46,482 nt of DNA. Origin: Chlorobiaceae bacterium. GTDB taxonomy: Bacteria > Bacteroidota > Chlorobiia > Chlorobiales > Chlorobiaceae. A model generated the notes under the pieces. That model saw only the letters and a program-made list of their open reading frames with translations. It ran no database searches and had not been told where the DNA came from. Of this stretch, positions 1 through 7,510 are shown one piece after another. Position 1 is the stretch's first letter, and each line of letters opens with the position of its first letter. The translations under genes and the position numbers were made by a program. The DNA lies in NCBI GenBank assembly GCA_012972835.1, contig JABDHK010000044.1, forward strand, positions 1 to 46,482, read 5' to 3'.

Positions 1-1
1 T

Positions 2-1078
2 TTTGAGATTATTGAAAAAGAGATACCGGATGAGGCTTGCCGTTATTCTGACTGGATCACTTATGCCTTGAAATGGGCGGAGCTGACGGCATTGGTTCAT
101 TGCGCTGAGGATGAGGAAAGTAAAACACGGTTGCTGCAAATCGGTGATAAACTGAATGCCGCCTTTGCTCAATGGTTAAGAACCCATTATTCAAGTATCA
201 TCAATCTGTCGCCAAAAAATCCGGCGATGCTGCACCATGTGCCAAGAGGTCTGGCCCGAGAACTCGATGATGACAAAAAAAGTCGTGTAGCACTGCTCGT
301 TATAGACGGTTTATCGCTGGCTCAGTGGGTCTCTGTTCGTGAGATTCTCCGGGTTCAGAACAGCAGTTTAATCATGAGGGAGTCAGCGGTGTTTGCTTGG
401 ATTCCAACATTGACCTCGGTGTCAAGACAGGCGATTTTTTCAGGCAAGCCGCCACTTTATTTCCCTGCGTCAATACAGTCTACAAATAGTGAAGGTAATC
501 TCTGGAAACAGTTCTGGGAGGATGCAGGGCTCTCTCGTCTTGACATCGCCTATCAACGAGGTCTGGGCGATGGCGATGTTTCAAGTATCCTTGAAGCGAC
601 TGTACATCCCGGTAAAACAAGAGCACTCGGGCTGGTCGTGGACAAGGTTGACAAGATCATGCATGGTATGCAGCTCGGTTCGGCGGGCATGCACAATCAG
701 ATCAAGCAGTGGTGTCAGGGAGGGTTTCTCAATTCGCTTATCGATTACCTTTTGCTTCATGGTTATGACGTCTGGTTGACCTCTGATCATGGTAATATTG
801 AGTGCCAGGGCAAAGGTCGTCCTTCTGAAGGTGTCATTGCTGAAACTCGCGGAGAGCGGGTTCGTGTCTATCCGACGTCTGAACTTCGCACAACGGTCGC
901 TCGTGAATTTCCTTTTGCATGCGAGTGGCAACCGATCGGGTTGCCTCAGGGTTATTTTCCACTTATTGCCAGCGGCAGGGATGCATTTGTTACTCCAGGC
1001 ACGGCAATTGTCGGGCATGGAGGTGTTTCAATCGAAGAGGTTATTGTTCCTCTGATAAAGTTTGAGAGGGGTTTATAA
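2..1078 (+). CDS. pglZ: PglZ-domain protein, C-terminal part (5' end outside window)
   Basis: The reading frame is open from base 2, so the gene begins upstream of the window and about 358 residues of its C-terminal part are visible. PglZ proteins are alkaline-phosphatase-superfamily proteins found in BREX and related phage-defence loci. Visible motifs are LLVIDGLSLAQW (metal-site region of the phosphatase fold), PTLTSVSRQAIFSGKPP (the conserved Thr/Ser segment), LTSDHGNIE (Asp-His metal ligands) and GTAIVGHGGVSIEEVIVPL near the end, which is typical of the PglZ C-terminus. The next gene starts 1 nt after the stop, so the two are probably co-transcribed and this is the 3' end of a defence operon. 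The BREX type cannot be told from this end alone. Family assignment is firm; the exact system is inference. Confidence 0.85.
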   Translation, partial: FEIIEKEIPDEACRYSDWITYALKWAELTALVHCAEDEESKTRLLQIGDKLNAAFAQWLRTHYSSIINLSPKNPAMLHHVPRGLARELDDDKKSRVALLVIDGLSLAQWVSVREILRVQNSSLIMRESAVFAWIPTLTSVSRQAIFSGKPPLYFPASIQSTNSEGNLWKQFWEDAGLSRLDIAYQRGLGDGDVSSILEATVHPGKTRALGLVVDKVDKIMHGMQLGSAGMHNQIKQWCQGGFLNSLIDYLLLHGYDVWLTSDHGNIECQGKGRPSEGVIAETRGERVRVYPTSELRTTVAREFPFACEWQPIGLPQGYFPLIASGRDAFVTPGTAIVGHGGVSIEEVIVPLIKFERGL

Positions 1079-1079
1079 T

Positions 1080-1844
1080 ATGAGCAAGCGCCATGAAAAA
1101 CTGGGGATCAAGCAGACCATTCAGAAAGAGTGGATGGACAGGACGTTGAGAATGGTGCTGGCAGGAATGACTGAAAAGGAGATCCGCCAAGATCTTGACC
1201 AATATCTCTCCACGCAGAAGCAAAGCGGCGGTATTGGAGAGCGAGGTCAAAAAACTTATGGGATGGCTATAGGGATACTTGCCTCATGGTTTGCTCCAGA
1301 AGATGATCTTCGCGGGTTTCGAGATGAAGCGTTGAAAATTGCGCGTGTAATTCCAGAAGAAGAGTGGCTGCCACTGCATTGGGCAGTTATTTCGGCAGCA
1401 TATCCATTCTGGTTTAATGTAGCAAAACAGGTTGGCCGGCTATTCAACCTTCAGGAGAGCGTGACCCAGGTACAGATTTTTAACCGTATCAAGGAGCAAT
1501 ACGGAGACCGGGAGACCGTTGCCAGAAATGCCCGGTACACCGTTCGGTCTTTTGTTGCCTGGGGTGTTTTGCAGGAATCAGGTGTCAAAGGGTGCTACAA
1601 GAAGGCGCCTTCAAGGCAGATTCATGATCGAAAGCTGGCTGTTTTGATGATGGAAGCTGCACTATTTGCTATCCCGGAAGGCAAAATGGCTTTTGGTGCA
1701 TTATTGCGAAACCCTGCTTTTTTTCCATTTGAACTTTCAGTGATGACCAGTGATTTTATTTCCAGAACCTCGTCATGTATTGATGTAATCCGTCATGGGC
1801 TGGACGATGAAATAGTGATGTTAATCTCAGCTTCGTGCGCCTGA
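1080..1844 (+). CDS. Unrecognised protein encoded directly after PglZ; BrxA-like candidate
   Basis: A 254-residue soluble protein whose ATG lies 1 nt beyond the pglZ stop, which implies translational coupling. I chose this start over the ATG at 1062, which overlaps pglZ. No signal peptide or transmembrane segment is visible. The N-terminal half is basic and helical (MSKRHEKLGIKQTIQKEW); the centre has alternating helices rich in Trp and Phe; a segment around GDRETVARNARYTVRSF looks like a winged-helix-type DNA-binding region. Small proteins with such folds (BrxA, DUF1819) accompany PglZ in some BREX types, and position at the operon end fits BREX type 3. I cannot confirm the family from sequence alone. 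The gene ends the operon: the next coding region is preceded by more than 100 nt of non-coding DNA. Confidence 0.6.
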   Translation: MSKRHEKLGIKQTIQKEWMDRTLRMVLAGMTEKEIRQDLDQYLSTQKQSGGIGERGQKTYGMAIGILASWFAPEDDLRGFRDEALKIARVIPEEEWLPLHWAVISAAYPFWFNVAKQVGRLFNLQESVTQVQIFNRIKEQYGDRETVARNARYTVRSFVAWGVLQESGVKGCYKKAPSRQIHDRKLAVLMMEAALFAIPEGKMAFGALLRNPAFFPFELSVMTSDFISRTSSCIDVIRHGLDDEIVMLISASCA

Positions 1845-1959
1845 AGGAAAATATAAGAAAAGCCAACTATTGGTTATCTTGAGATGAAGGATGAATTCTT
1901 TTCATTGCAAATCTGTTAATCAATCGAGTGAACTCTTAACATACAGGAGGTTGACAGCC

Positions 1960-2373
1960 ATGAAAAAAAACACAGGACTTTGGATTGATCACAAAGAAGC
2001 CATTCTGGTTTCAATTGAAGGGGAAAAAACTGATGTTCAGCGGATTGAATCTGCAGCTGAACGTCATCATAAGCCATCTGGTGGATGGAAGTCAGGTGGC
2101 ACTTCTGTCGCGCAGACGGTCTCAAATGAACATATTGATGAAGAAAGGCGAAAACACCAGTATCATGCATTTTATCAGAAGGTGATTGAGCTGCTTGGAG
2201 ATTCAGCTAACATTGCCATTTTTGGGCCCGGTGAGGCAAAAATTGAAATTGCCAAAGCGCTTGCAAAGATCAGTGAGCTGCATAAGAAAGTTGCAGCAGT
2301 TGAAGCGTGTGATCGGTTAACAGAAAATCAGCTGATTGCGAAGGTTAAAAAGTTTTTTTCTACTCTAAAGTAA
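1960..2373 (+). CDS. eRF1/Pelota-like small protein, probable
   Basis: A 137-residue protein. I chose the ATG at 1960 because a strong Shine-Dalgarno sequence (AGGAGG at about 1945-1950) sits at good distance; an in-frame ATG at 1891 has none and would add a poor N-terminus. It starts MKKNTGLWIDHKEAILV, the RNase-H-like beta-strand opening seen in small bacterial proteins related to eRF1 domain 2/3 and host-attachment proteins. It ends with a segment NIAIFGPGEAKIEIAKAL, like the Gly-Pro-Gly-Glu-x-Lys turn of the eRF1 domain-3 fold. The function of this bacterial family is not established. The gene stands alone with its own ribosome site, between the defence operon and the CorC-like gene. Confidence 0.6.
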   Translation: MKKNTGLWIDHKEAILVSIEGEKTDVQRIESAAERHHKPSGGWKSGGTSVAQTVSNEHIDEERRKHQYHAFYQKVIELLGDSANIAIFGPGEAKIEIAKALAKISELHKKVAAVEACDRLTENQLIAKVKKFFSTLK

Positions 2374-2537
2374 AGAGTTTGTTGAATGTTTGGAATTAGC
2401 TGAATAAAAGTGTAGTTGGTACCATAGTTGTACTGATTAATGGTTTAAGAACAGGGCTTTCAGGGACTCTGCCCAGAGTGGTTATTGGCAGGTAAAATGT
2501 TGTTATCTCATGTCCCGAGAAGTTCAAACCCGAATGT

Positions 2538-3869
2538 ATGGAAATACTGTTACTTTTTGTTCTGATTATTATTAATGGCCTTTTTGCGATGTCGGAAATT
2601 GCGCTGGTCACAGCAAAACGCTCCCGACTGTCAAGACTTGCAGAGGATGGGGAAAAAGCTGCAGCGGTTGCCATGAAGCTTGGTCAGGAGCCGAGCAGGT
2701 TTCTGTCGACCATTCAGATAGGTATAACCTCGATTGGGATTCTCAATGGTATTGTCGGAGAAGGTGCTCTTGCGAGCCCTTTAGCCTCACGGCTTCAGTC
2801 GTTTGGTATGGATCCGGAAATAAGTCATATAATTTCCACTGTTCTGGTGGTGCTTTCGATTACCTATGTGACTATCGTGATTGGAGAACTTGTTCCAAAA
2901 CGGCTTGGTCTGTTCAATCCGGAAGGAATTGCCTGTCTGGTTGCTCGTCCCATGCTTACACTTGCGATGATAACCCGTCCTTTTGGCAGGCTGCTTACCG
3001 CATCGACAGATGCCATTCTGCGTTTGATGGGAAAGAACTCTCAAATTATGCCGGGTGTTACTGAGGAAGAGATTCATGCCATGCTAGAGGAGGGGTCTGA
3101 AGCTGGTGTGATCGAGCAGCATGAACATGAGATGGTTCGTAATGTGTTCCGTCTCGATGACCGTCAACTTGGTTCGCTGATGGTACCGAGGGCTGACATT
3201 ATCTCACTCGATGTTTCGCGACCGCTTGAAGAAAATATCAGCCGAGTGACCGAATCGGAGCACTCCCGTTTTCCGGTCTGCAATGGAGGCCTTCAATCCC
3301 TGCTTGGTGTTGTCAATGCCAAACAGCTGTTATCCAAGACACTCAAAGGTGGGCTTACAGAATTTACCTCACAGTTGCAACCCTGTGTCTATGTGCCTGA
3401 AACCCTTACGGGCATGGAGCTCCTCGATCATTTCAGGACCTCTGGCTCCCAGATGGTATTTGTCGTTGACGAGTATGGTGAAATTCAGGGGTTGGTTACC
3501 CTGCAGGACATGCTTGAGGCGGTAACCGGTGAGTTTGTCCCTCGAAATCTTGAGGATTCATGGGCGATCCAGCGTCAGGATGGTTCCTGGCTGCTTGATG
3601 GTCTCATTCCTGTTCCTGAGCTTAAAGATACGCTTGAGTTGAAATGTGTCCCGGAAGAGGATAAAGGACTCTATCATACCCTCAGTGGCCTTATGATGTG
3701 GCTGCTTGGGCGCATGCCGCGAACGGGCGACATTATGACCTGGGAAAGCTGGACTCTCGAGATTGTAGATCTCGACGGTCAAAGGATCGATAAAGTGCTG
3801 GCTTCAAAGTTATCCGATGTTCCGAAGTCAGTTGTAACTCATGAAGCAGACTCTGTTTCTGCAGTGTGA
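2538..3869 (+). CDS. Hemolysin C/CorC-type membrane protein (CNNM-CBS-CorC)
   Basis: A 443-residue integral membrane protein with the CNNM (DUF21) transmembrane domain at residues 1-190 (starting MEILLLFVLIIINGLFAMSE, with GELVPKRLGL near 115), a linker VTEEEIHAMLEEG, a CBS pair at about 205-335 (LMVPRADIISLD; FVVDEYGEIQGLVTLQDMLE) and a C-terminal CorC/HlyC transporter-associated domain. Family length is usually 420-450, so it is complete. Members are implicated in magnesium or other divalent-cation export and sensing; older annotations as haemolysins are probably misleading. It is monocistronic, followed by two hairpins. Confidence 0.85.
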   Translation: MEILLLFVLIIINGLFAMSEIALVTAKRSRLSRLAEDGEKAAAVAMKLGQEPSRFLSTIQIGITSIGILNGIVGEGALASPLASRLQSFGMDPEISHIISTVLVVLSITYVTIVIGELVPKRLGLFNPEGIACLVARPMLTLAMITRPFGRLLTASTDAILRLMGKNSQIMPGVTEEEIHAMLEEGSEAGVIEQHEHEMVRNVFRLDDRQLGSLMVPRADIISLDVSRPLEENISRVTESEHSRFPVCNGGLQSLLGVVNAKQLLSKTLKGGLTEFTSQLQPCVYVPETLTGMELLDHFRTSGSQMVFVVDEYGEIQGLVTLQDMLEAVTGEFVPRNLEDSWAIQRQDGSWLLDGLIPVPELKDTLELKCVPEEDKGLYHTLSGLMMWLLGRMPRTGDIMTWESWTLEIVDLDGQRIDKVLASKLSDVPKSVVTHEADSVSAV

Positions 3870-3875
3870 CTGTAT

Positions 3876-3933
3876 TTCTCTCAGCCGAGAGAGTTTTATT
3901 CGCCTATGGTGGAGGAAATACAACTATTTCCTC
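3876..3933 (+). terminator. Two tandem hairpins after the CorC-like gene
   Basis: The first hairpin has stem TTCTCTC (3876-3882) and GAGAGAG (3887-3893) around the loop AGCC, followed by TTTT. The second has a perfect 8-bp stem, GAGGAAAT (3912-3919) and ATTTCCTC (3926-3933), with a 6-nt loop and then TTT. They begin only 7 nt after the stop codon, so they probably form a double intrinsic terminator. Confidence 0.45.
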
Positions 3934-4005
3934 TTTACCCGCATTTGCTTACATTATGAGTGTATAGTTGTTAGGATTTTTTTAATGACATAGAGAGATT
4001 TTTTT

Positions 4006-4521
4006 ATGCCTATTCAATCGAAAGTTCGTTCTGCGGTGATGTTACTGCCACTTTTTGCGCTCACCGGAACGTTGTCTTCCTGCCAGAAAAAGATTGAGGA
4101 TGTACTTGTGGATAAAGTTATCGAGCAGTCAACTGGGAAGAAGGTTGACTTCAAATCCGGCAGCGAAAGCATAACGATTGAGTCTGAAGGAAAGAAAATT
4201 GAAATTCAGGGGAAAGGTCGGGAGTGGCCCAATGATATGCCTGCTGATGTGCCGAAGTTTTCCTATGGTCAGGTTAAGGCCGTAACCAGGGCAACCATGC
4301 CTGAAGGGAAAAGCTGGACAGTTGTGTGCGATAATGTTCCGGGTAATATTATCAAGGATTACGAGGGGAAGCTTAAAAACAAAGGGTTTAAAACTGTTGC
4401 AACAATTGTGACTTCTGATAACGGAGAGGGCGGAAGTGTTTCGGCGACTAAGGAGAAGCTGAACGTGACCCTCATAACAGGCAGTGGCAGCACCTCAATC
4501 TCAGTAGTTCAAGAACATTGA
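4006..4521 (+). CDS. Small secreted lipoprotein of unknown function
   Basis: A 171-residue protein with an N-terminal signal peptide (VMLLPLFALTGTLSSC) ending in a lipobox LSSC, so Cys26 is probably lipidated and the protein anchored to a membrane facing the periplasm. The mature part begins with a repetitive charged region (KKVDFKSGSESITIESEGKK), then a conserved-looking PNDMPADVPKF segment and an alpha/beta C-terminal half. The motif of a PADVP stretch followed by a TVVCDNVPGN-like region recalls small bacterial lipoproteins of the DUF6591 type, but I am not sure. Preceded by the double terminator and an AT-rich leader, so probably separately transcribed. The HIT gene follows after 24 nt and may be co-transcribed. 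Confidence 0.7.
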   Translation: MPIQSKVRSAVMLLPLFALTGTLSSCQKKIEDVLVDKVIEQSTGKKVDFKSGSESITIESEGKKIEIQGKGREWPNDMPADVPKFSYGQVKAVTRATMPEGKSWTVVCDNVPGNIIKDYEGKLKNKGFKTVATIVTSDNGEGGSVSATKEKLNVTLITGSGSTSISVVQEH

Positions 4522-4545
4522 TTGCTTAAGTTTCAATAAAGGAAT

Positions 4546-4926
4546 ATGACACACCAGAAATCTGACTGTTTGTTTTGCCGGATAGTGAGTGGAGAGATTC
4601 CCGCCACAATCGTCTACCGTAACGATCATGTTCTGGCATTCAGGGATATCACGCCTGTTGCTCCTCAGCACGTCCTGATCATTCCACTGAAGCATATCGC
4701 ATCATTGAGTGATCTTACTCCGGAAGAGGAAGGGATAGCTGGTCATATTCTTCTTGCTGCTGGAACGGTTGCAGAAATCCTCGGCATAAGGGAGTCGGGC
4801 TACAGGCTGGTATTTAATTCTGGAAAGGATGCCCTTCAGAGCGTTTTTCATATTCATGGGCATCTGATCGGAGGAAACATGATGGGCTGGCCACCTTTCC
4901 CAGGCTTACCTGCAGAGCACGGATAG
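4546..4926 (+). CDS. HIT family protein (HinT-like nucleotide hydrolase)
   Basis: A 126-residue histidine-triad protein. It starts with the usual FCRIVSGEIPATIVY, contains FRDITPVAPQHVLIIPLKH in the middle, and ends with the catalytic triad region HIHGHLIGG (His-x-His-x-His). HinT enzymes hydrolyse purine nucleoside phosphoramidates and acyl adenylates in the cytoplasm. The length is normal for bacterial HinT (110-130). An AAAGGA stretch a few bases upstream of the ATG serves as ribosome site. It may be co-transcribed with the preceding lipoprotein gene. Confidence 0.92.
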   Translation: MTHQKSDCLFCRIVSGEIPATIVYRNDHVLAFRDITPVAPQHVLIIPLKHIASLSDLTPEEEGIAGHILLAAGTVAEILGIRESGYRLVFNSGKDALQSVFHIHGHLIGGNMMGWPPFPGLPAEHG

Positions 4927-5011
4927 CCTTTGTTTGCCCCCTTAACATAACCCAATAACACTGAAACGGTTACTCTTCTTCGGTAACAGGAAAAAAGCGT
5001 GCAATTATTCC

Positions 5012-5040
5012 TGTGCGTTTTTTGTTATTTAGGCTATAAT
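5012..5040 (+). promoter_or_regulatory. Possible feoAB promoter
   Basis: A perfect -10 hexamer TATAAT lies at 5035-5040, 42 nt before feoA, with only a weak -35 (TGTGCG at 5012-5017) at 17-nt spacing. I looked for a Fur-type 19-bp inverted repeat around it and saw none I would defend. The 156-nt gap between the HIT gene and feoA contains nothing else I recognise. Confidence 0.25.
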
Positions 5041-5082
5041 TGATCCTGTTTATTTTTTATTGTTTTTGCAGGAGATTGGTCT

Positions 5083-5379
5083 ATGCGGTTATCGGAATTA
5101 AAAGTTGGTGATAAGGGAGAGGTTACTGCTGTAAAGGCAGAGAGTGCTGTAAGGCGTAGGATTATGGATATGGGGCTGATAAAGGGTACCCGGTTCAAGG
5201 TACTAAGAGTTGCCCCTCTTGGCGATCCGATGGAGATTTTTTTCAAAGGGCTTCATCTTGCCATGAGAAAAAATGAGGCCGACGGGATTGTGGTGCGTAA
5301 AGTCGTGGAAGGTGCTGAATGCGTTCCATGTCCGGCAGCAAAACAGCTTTTTGGAGGTCTGGAGGTATTGAATGAGTGA
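5083..5379 (+). CDS. feoA: Ferrous iron transport protein A
   Basis: A 98-residue SH3-like FeoA protein: MRLSELKVGDKGEV, then the signature RRRIMDMGLIKGTRF and APLGDPMEIFFKG. FeoA is a small cytoplasmic partner needed for Fe2+ uptake by FeoB. The C-terminus carries a Cys pair (GAECVPCPAA), an extension beyond the usual 75-85 residues. Its last 8 nt overlap feoB, so the two are translationally coupled. No feoC is present. Confidence 0.93.
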   Translation: MRLSELKVGDKGEVTAVKAESAVRRRIMDMGLIKGTRFKVLRVAPLGDPMEIFFKGLHLAMRKNEADGIVVRKVVEGAECVPCPAAKQLFGGLEVLNE

Positions 5380-7510
5380 AGGCAAAGAGATCAGGATCGC
5401 GCTTGCAGGTAATCCGAATTGTGGCAAGTCATCACTCTTTAATGCTCTTACCGGTGCTCATCAGAAAGTTGGCAATTTTCCGGGGGTTACCGTTGAAAAG
5501 CATGAAGGTTATCTCGATTACAAAGGGTATCGGATCAGGGTTGTCGATCTTCCTGGCACCTACTCTCTTACCCCCTACTCTCCTGAGGAGATAGTCACCA
5601 GAGAGTATCTTATCAAAGAGCGTCCAGATGTGGTTGTCAATGTCCTTGAGGGGCCGAACCTTGAGAGAAATCTTCTGTTGACAACGCAGCTTATGGAGCT
5701 TGAGGTTGATTTTCTTGTGGCACTGAACATGATGGACGAGGTCGTGGAAAAGGGTATTGTTATCGAGATAAAGCAGTTGCAGAAGCTCCTTGGCTGTCAT
5801 ATTATTCCCACATCGGCCAAAAAGAAGACCGGACTTGATTCACTGCTTGATCATATCATCAGGGTTTTTCGTAAGGATATCCAGATTCGTAAAAACAAGC
5901 TCTTTTTTCGTCCTGAACTTGAGGCTTCTGTAGAAAAAATTACAACACTGCTTTCCCATCAGAAGGAGCTTGATCTTTTTAATGCCCGATGGTTGGCCAT
6001 CAAGCTTCTGGAGAATGACAGGGAGGTCTATCATGAGGTTCAGCACTATCCGGTCTGGGTGAAAGTTGAGCTTGCCCTGCAGGAGGCAATCAGGGAGGCT
6101 GAGCACCTGCATGATTCGGAGCCTGAGATTCTTGTTACCGAAGACCGTCATGCCTTTATCCGTGGAGCCATGAAAGAGTGCGTGAGGCAACCGGAGGAGG
6201 GCAAGGCTACCGTAACCGACTATATCGACAAGGTGGTGCTCAACAGGGTGCTTGGTCTGCCGGTTTTTTTACTGGTGGTCTGGGGGATATTTCAGATGAC
6301 CTTTACTCTTGGAGCCCTTTTTACAGGTTGGCTTGCATTTGTTTTCAGCAGCATTTCTGCGGGTATATCACCGTTTCTCTTGAATGAGACTCTTCGTTCT
6401 ATTGTGGTTGACGGTATTATTGCCGGGGTTGGCGGTGTGTTGATATTTTTACCCAATATTGTTCTACTTTTTATAGGACTTGCTTTTCTTGAAGCATCCG
6501 GCTATATGGCCCGTGCAGCCTTTGTGATTGATCGGGTTATGCATCGCTTTGGTCTTCATGGCAAATCCTTCATTCCCCTTATAACTGGGTTCGGTTGTTC
6601 AATTCCTGCCATGATGGCTACCCGGACACTTAAAAGTCCGACAGACAGGCTTGTAACCATCATGATTATTCCCTTTATGAGTTGCGGGGCAAAATTGCCG
6701 GTCTATGTAATGCTGACCGCGGCTTTTTTTGCTCCCGCTGTGGCCGCCAACGTCATGTTCGGGATATATCTTCTCGGGATTGCTGTCGGGCTCTGGACCG
6801 CCTGGCTCCTGAAATCCACCATTCTTAAAATTGATTCCGAGCCCTTTGTGATGGAGCTGCCTCCTTACCGCTGGCCGACACTCAGTTCCGTACTTTTTCA
6901 GGCAAAGATAAAGGCCCTGATGTATGTAAAGAAAGCTGGTACGCTTATTTTAAGCGCAGTCATCATTATCTGGGCTGCAAGCAACTACCCTCATTATGCA
7001 CCCCTTGATGCGGAGCTTTCGGCAGAAACAGCGCGTATTGCCGCAAGCGGAAAGGGTCTTGCTGAAAAAAATGCCAGCAAGAGTGCGCTTGACCTTCGCA
7101 TCAAATCGGCACAGCTTGAGTACTCTCTGGCCGGAAGAGCGGGCAAGGTGCTTGAGCCATTGATCAGGCCGCTTGGTTTTGACTGGCGGATCGGTATTGC
7201 CCTTGTGACCGGGCTGGCAGCAAAAGAGGTTGTTGTCTCCACTATGGGAACGATCTACTCTATCGGACAGAGCGATGGAGCACCAAAGGAGCTGAAAACA
7301 ATTCTCAGGAGTGATCCTTCTTTCAGTCGGGCCACGGCCTTGAGTCTGATGGTGTTTGTGCTGCTCTATATACCATGTGTGGCAGCTATCGGTGTCATGA
7401 AAAAAGAGGTCGGTCGCTGGCGCCCGGTACTTCTCTATTCAGGCTATTCGCTTTCGGTAGCCTGGGTGCTCTCTTTTGCCGTCTATCGTATTGCCCTTCT
7501 TATACAGTAA
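5372..7510 (+). CDS. feoB: Ferrous iron transport protein B
   Basis: A 712-residue inner-membrane Fe2+ transporter with an N-terminal G domain. G1 is GNPNCGKS (residues 13-20), G3 DLPG (59-62), G4 NMMD (119-122) and G5 TSAKKKTG near 148. A helical guanine-dissociation-inhibitor-like spacer follows, then a transmembrane region with the two Gate motifs, including GYMARAAFVID, GFGCSIPAMMATRTL, MSCGAKLPVY and LAAKEVVVSTMGT. Length is within the usual 700-780 range. It overlaps feoA by 8 nt, and its last 11 nt overlap the end of topA on the other strand. Iron supply is a plausible major demand in an FeS-rich phototroph, but that is inference. Confidence 0.96.
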   Translation: MSEGKEIRIALAGNPNCGKSSLFNALTGAHQKVGNFPGVTVEKHEGYLDYKGYRIRVVDLPGTYSLTPYSPEEIVTREYLIKERPDVVVNVLEGPNLERNLLLTTQLMELEVDFLVALNMMDEVVEKGIVIEIKQLQKLLGCHIIPTSAKKKTGLDSLLDHIIRVFRKDIQIRKNKLFFRPELEASVEKITTLLSHQKELDLFNARWLAIKLLENDREVYHEVQHYPVWVKVELALQEAIREAEHLHDSEPEILVTEDRHAFIRGAMKECVRQPEEGKATVTDYIDKVVLNRVLGLPVFLLVVWGIFQMTFTLGALFTGWLAFVFSSISAGISPFLLNETLRSIVVDGIIAGVGGVLIFLPNIVLLFIGLAFLEASGYMARAAFVIDRVMHRFGLHGKSFIPLITGFGCSIPAMMATRTLKSPTDRLVTIMIIPFMSCGAKLPVYVMLTAAFFAPAVAANVMFGIYLLGIAVGLWTAWLLKSTILKIDSEPFVMELPPYRWPTLSSVLFQAKIKALMYVKKAGTLILSAVIIIWAASNYPHYAPLDAELSAETARIAASGKGLAEKNASKSALDLRIKSAQLEYSLAGRAGKVLEPLIRPLGFDWRIGIALVTGLAAKEVVVSTMGTIYSIGQSDGAPKELKTILRSDPSFSRATALSLMVFVLLYIPCVAAIGVMKKEVGRWRPVLLYSGYSLSVAWVLSFAVYRIALLIQ

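Noticed and set aside
581-1018. 145-residue minus-strand frame inside pglZ
   Set aside because: Antisense shadow; composition follows the sense protein and no recognisable motif.
4927-5082. Fur box in front of feoA
   Set aside because: No 19-bp GATAATGATAATCATTATC-like dyad found; only a -10 hexamer.
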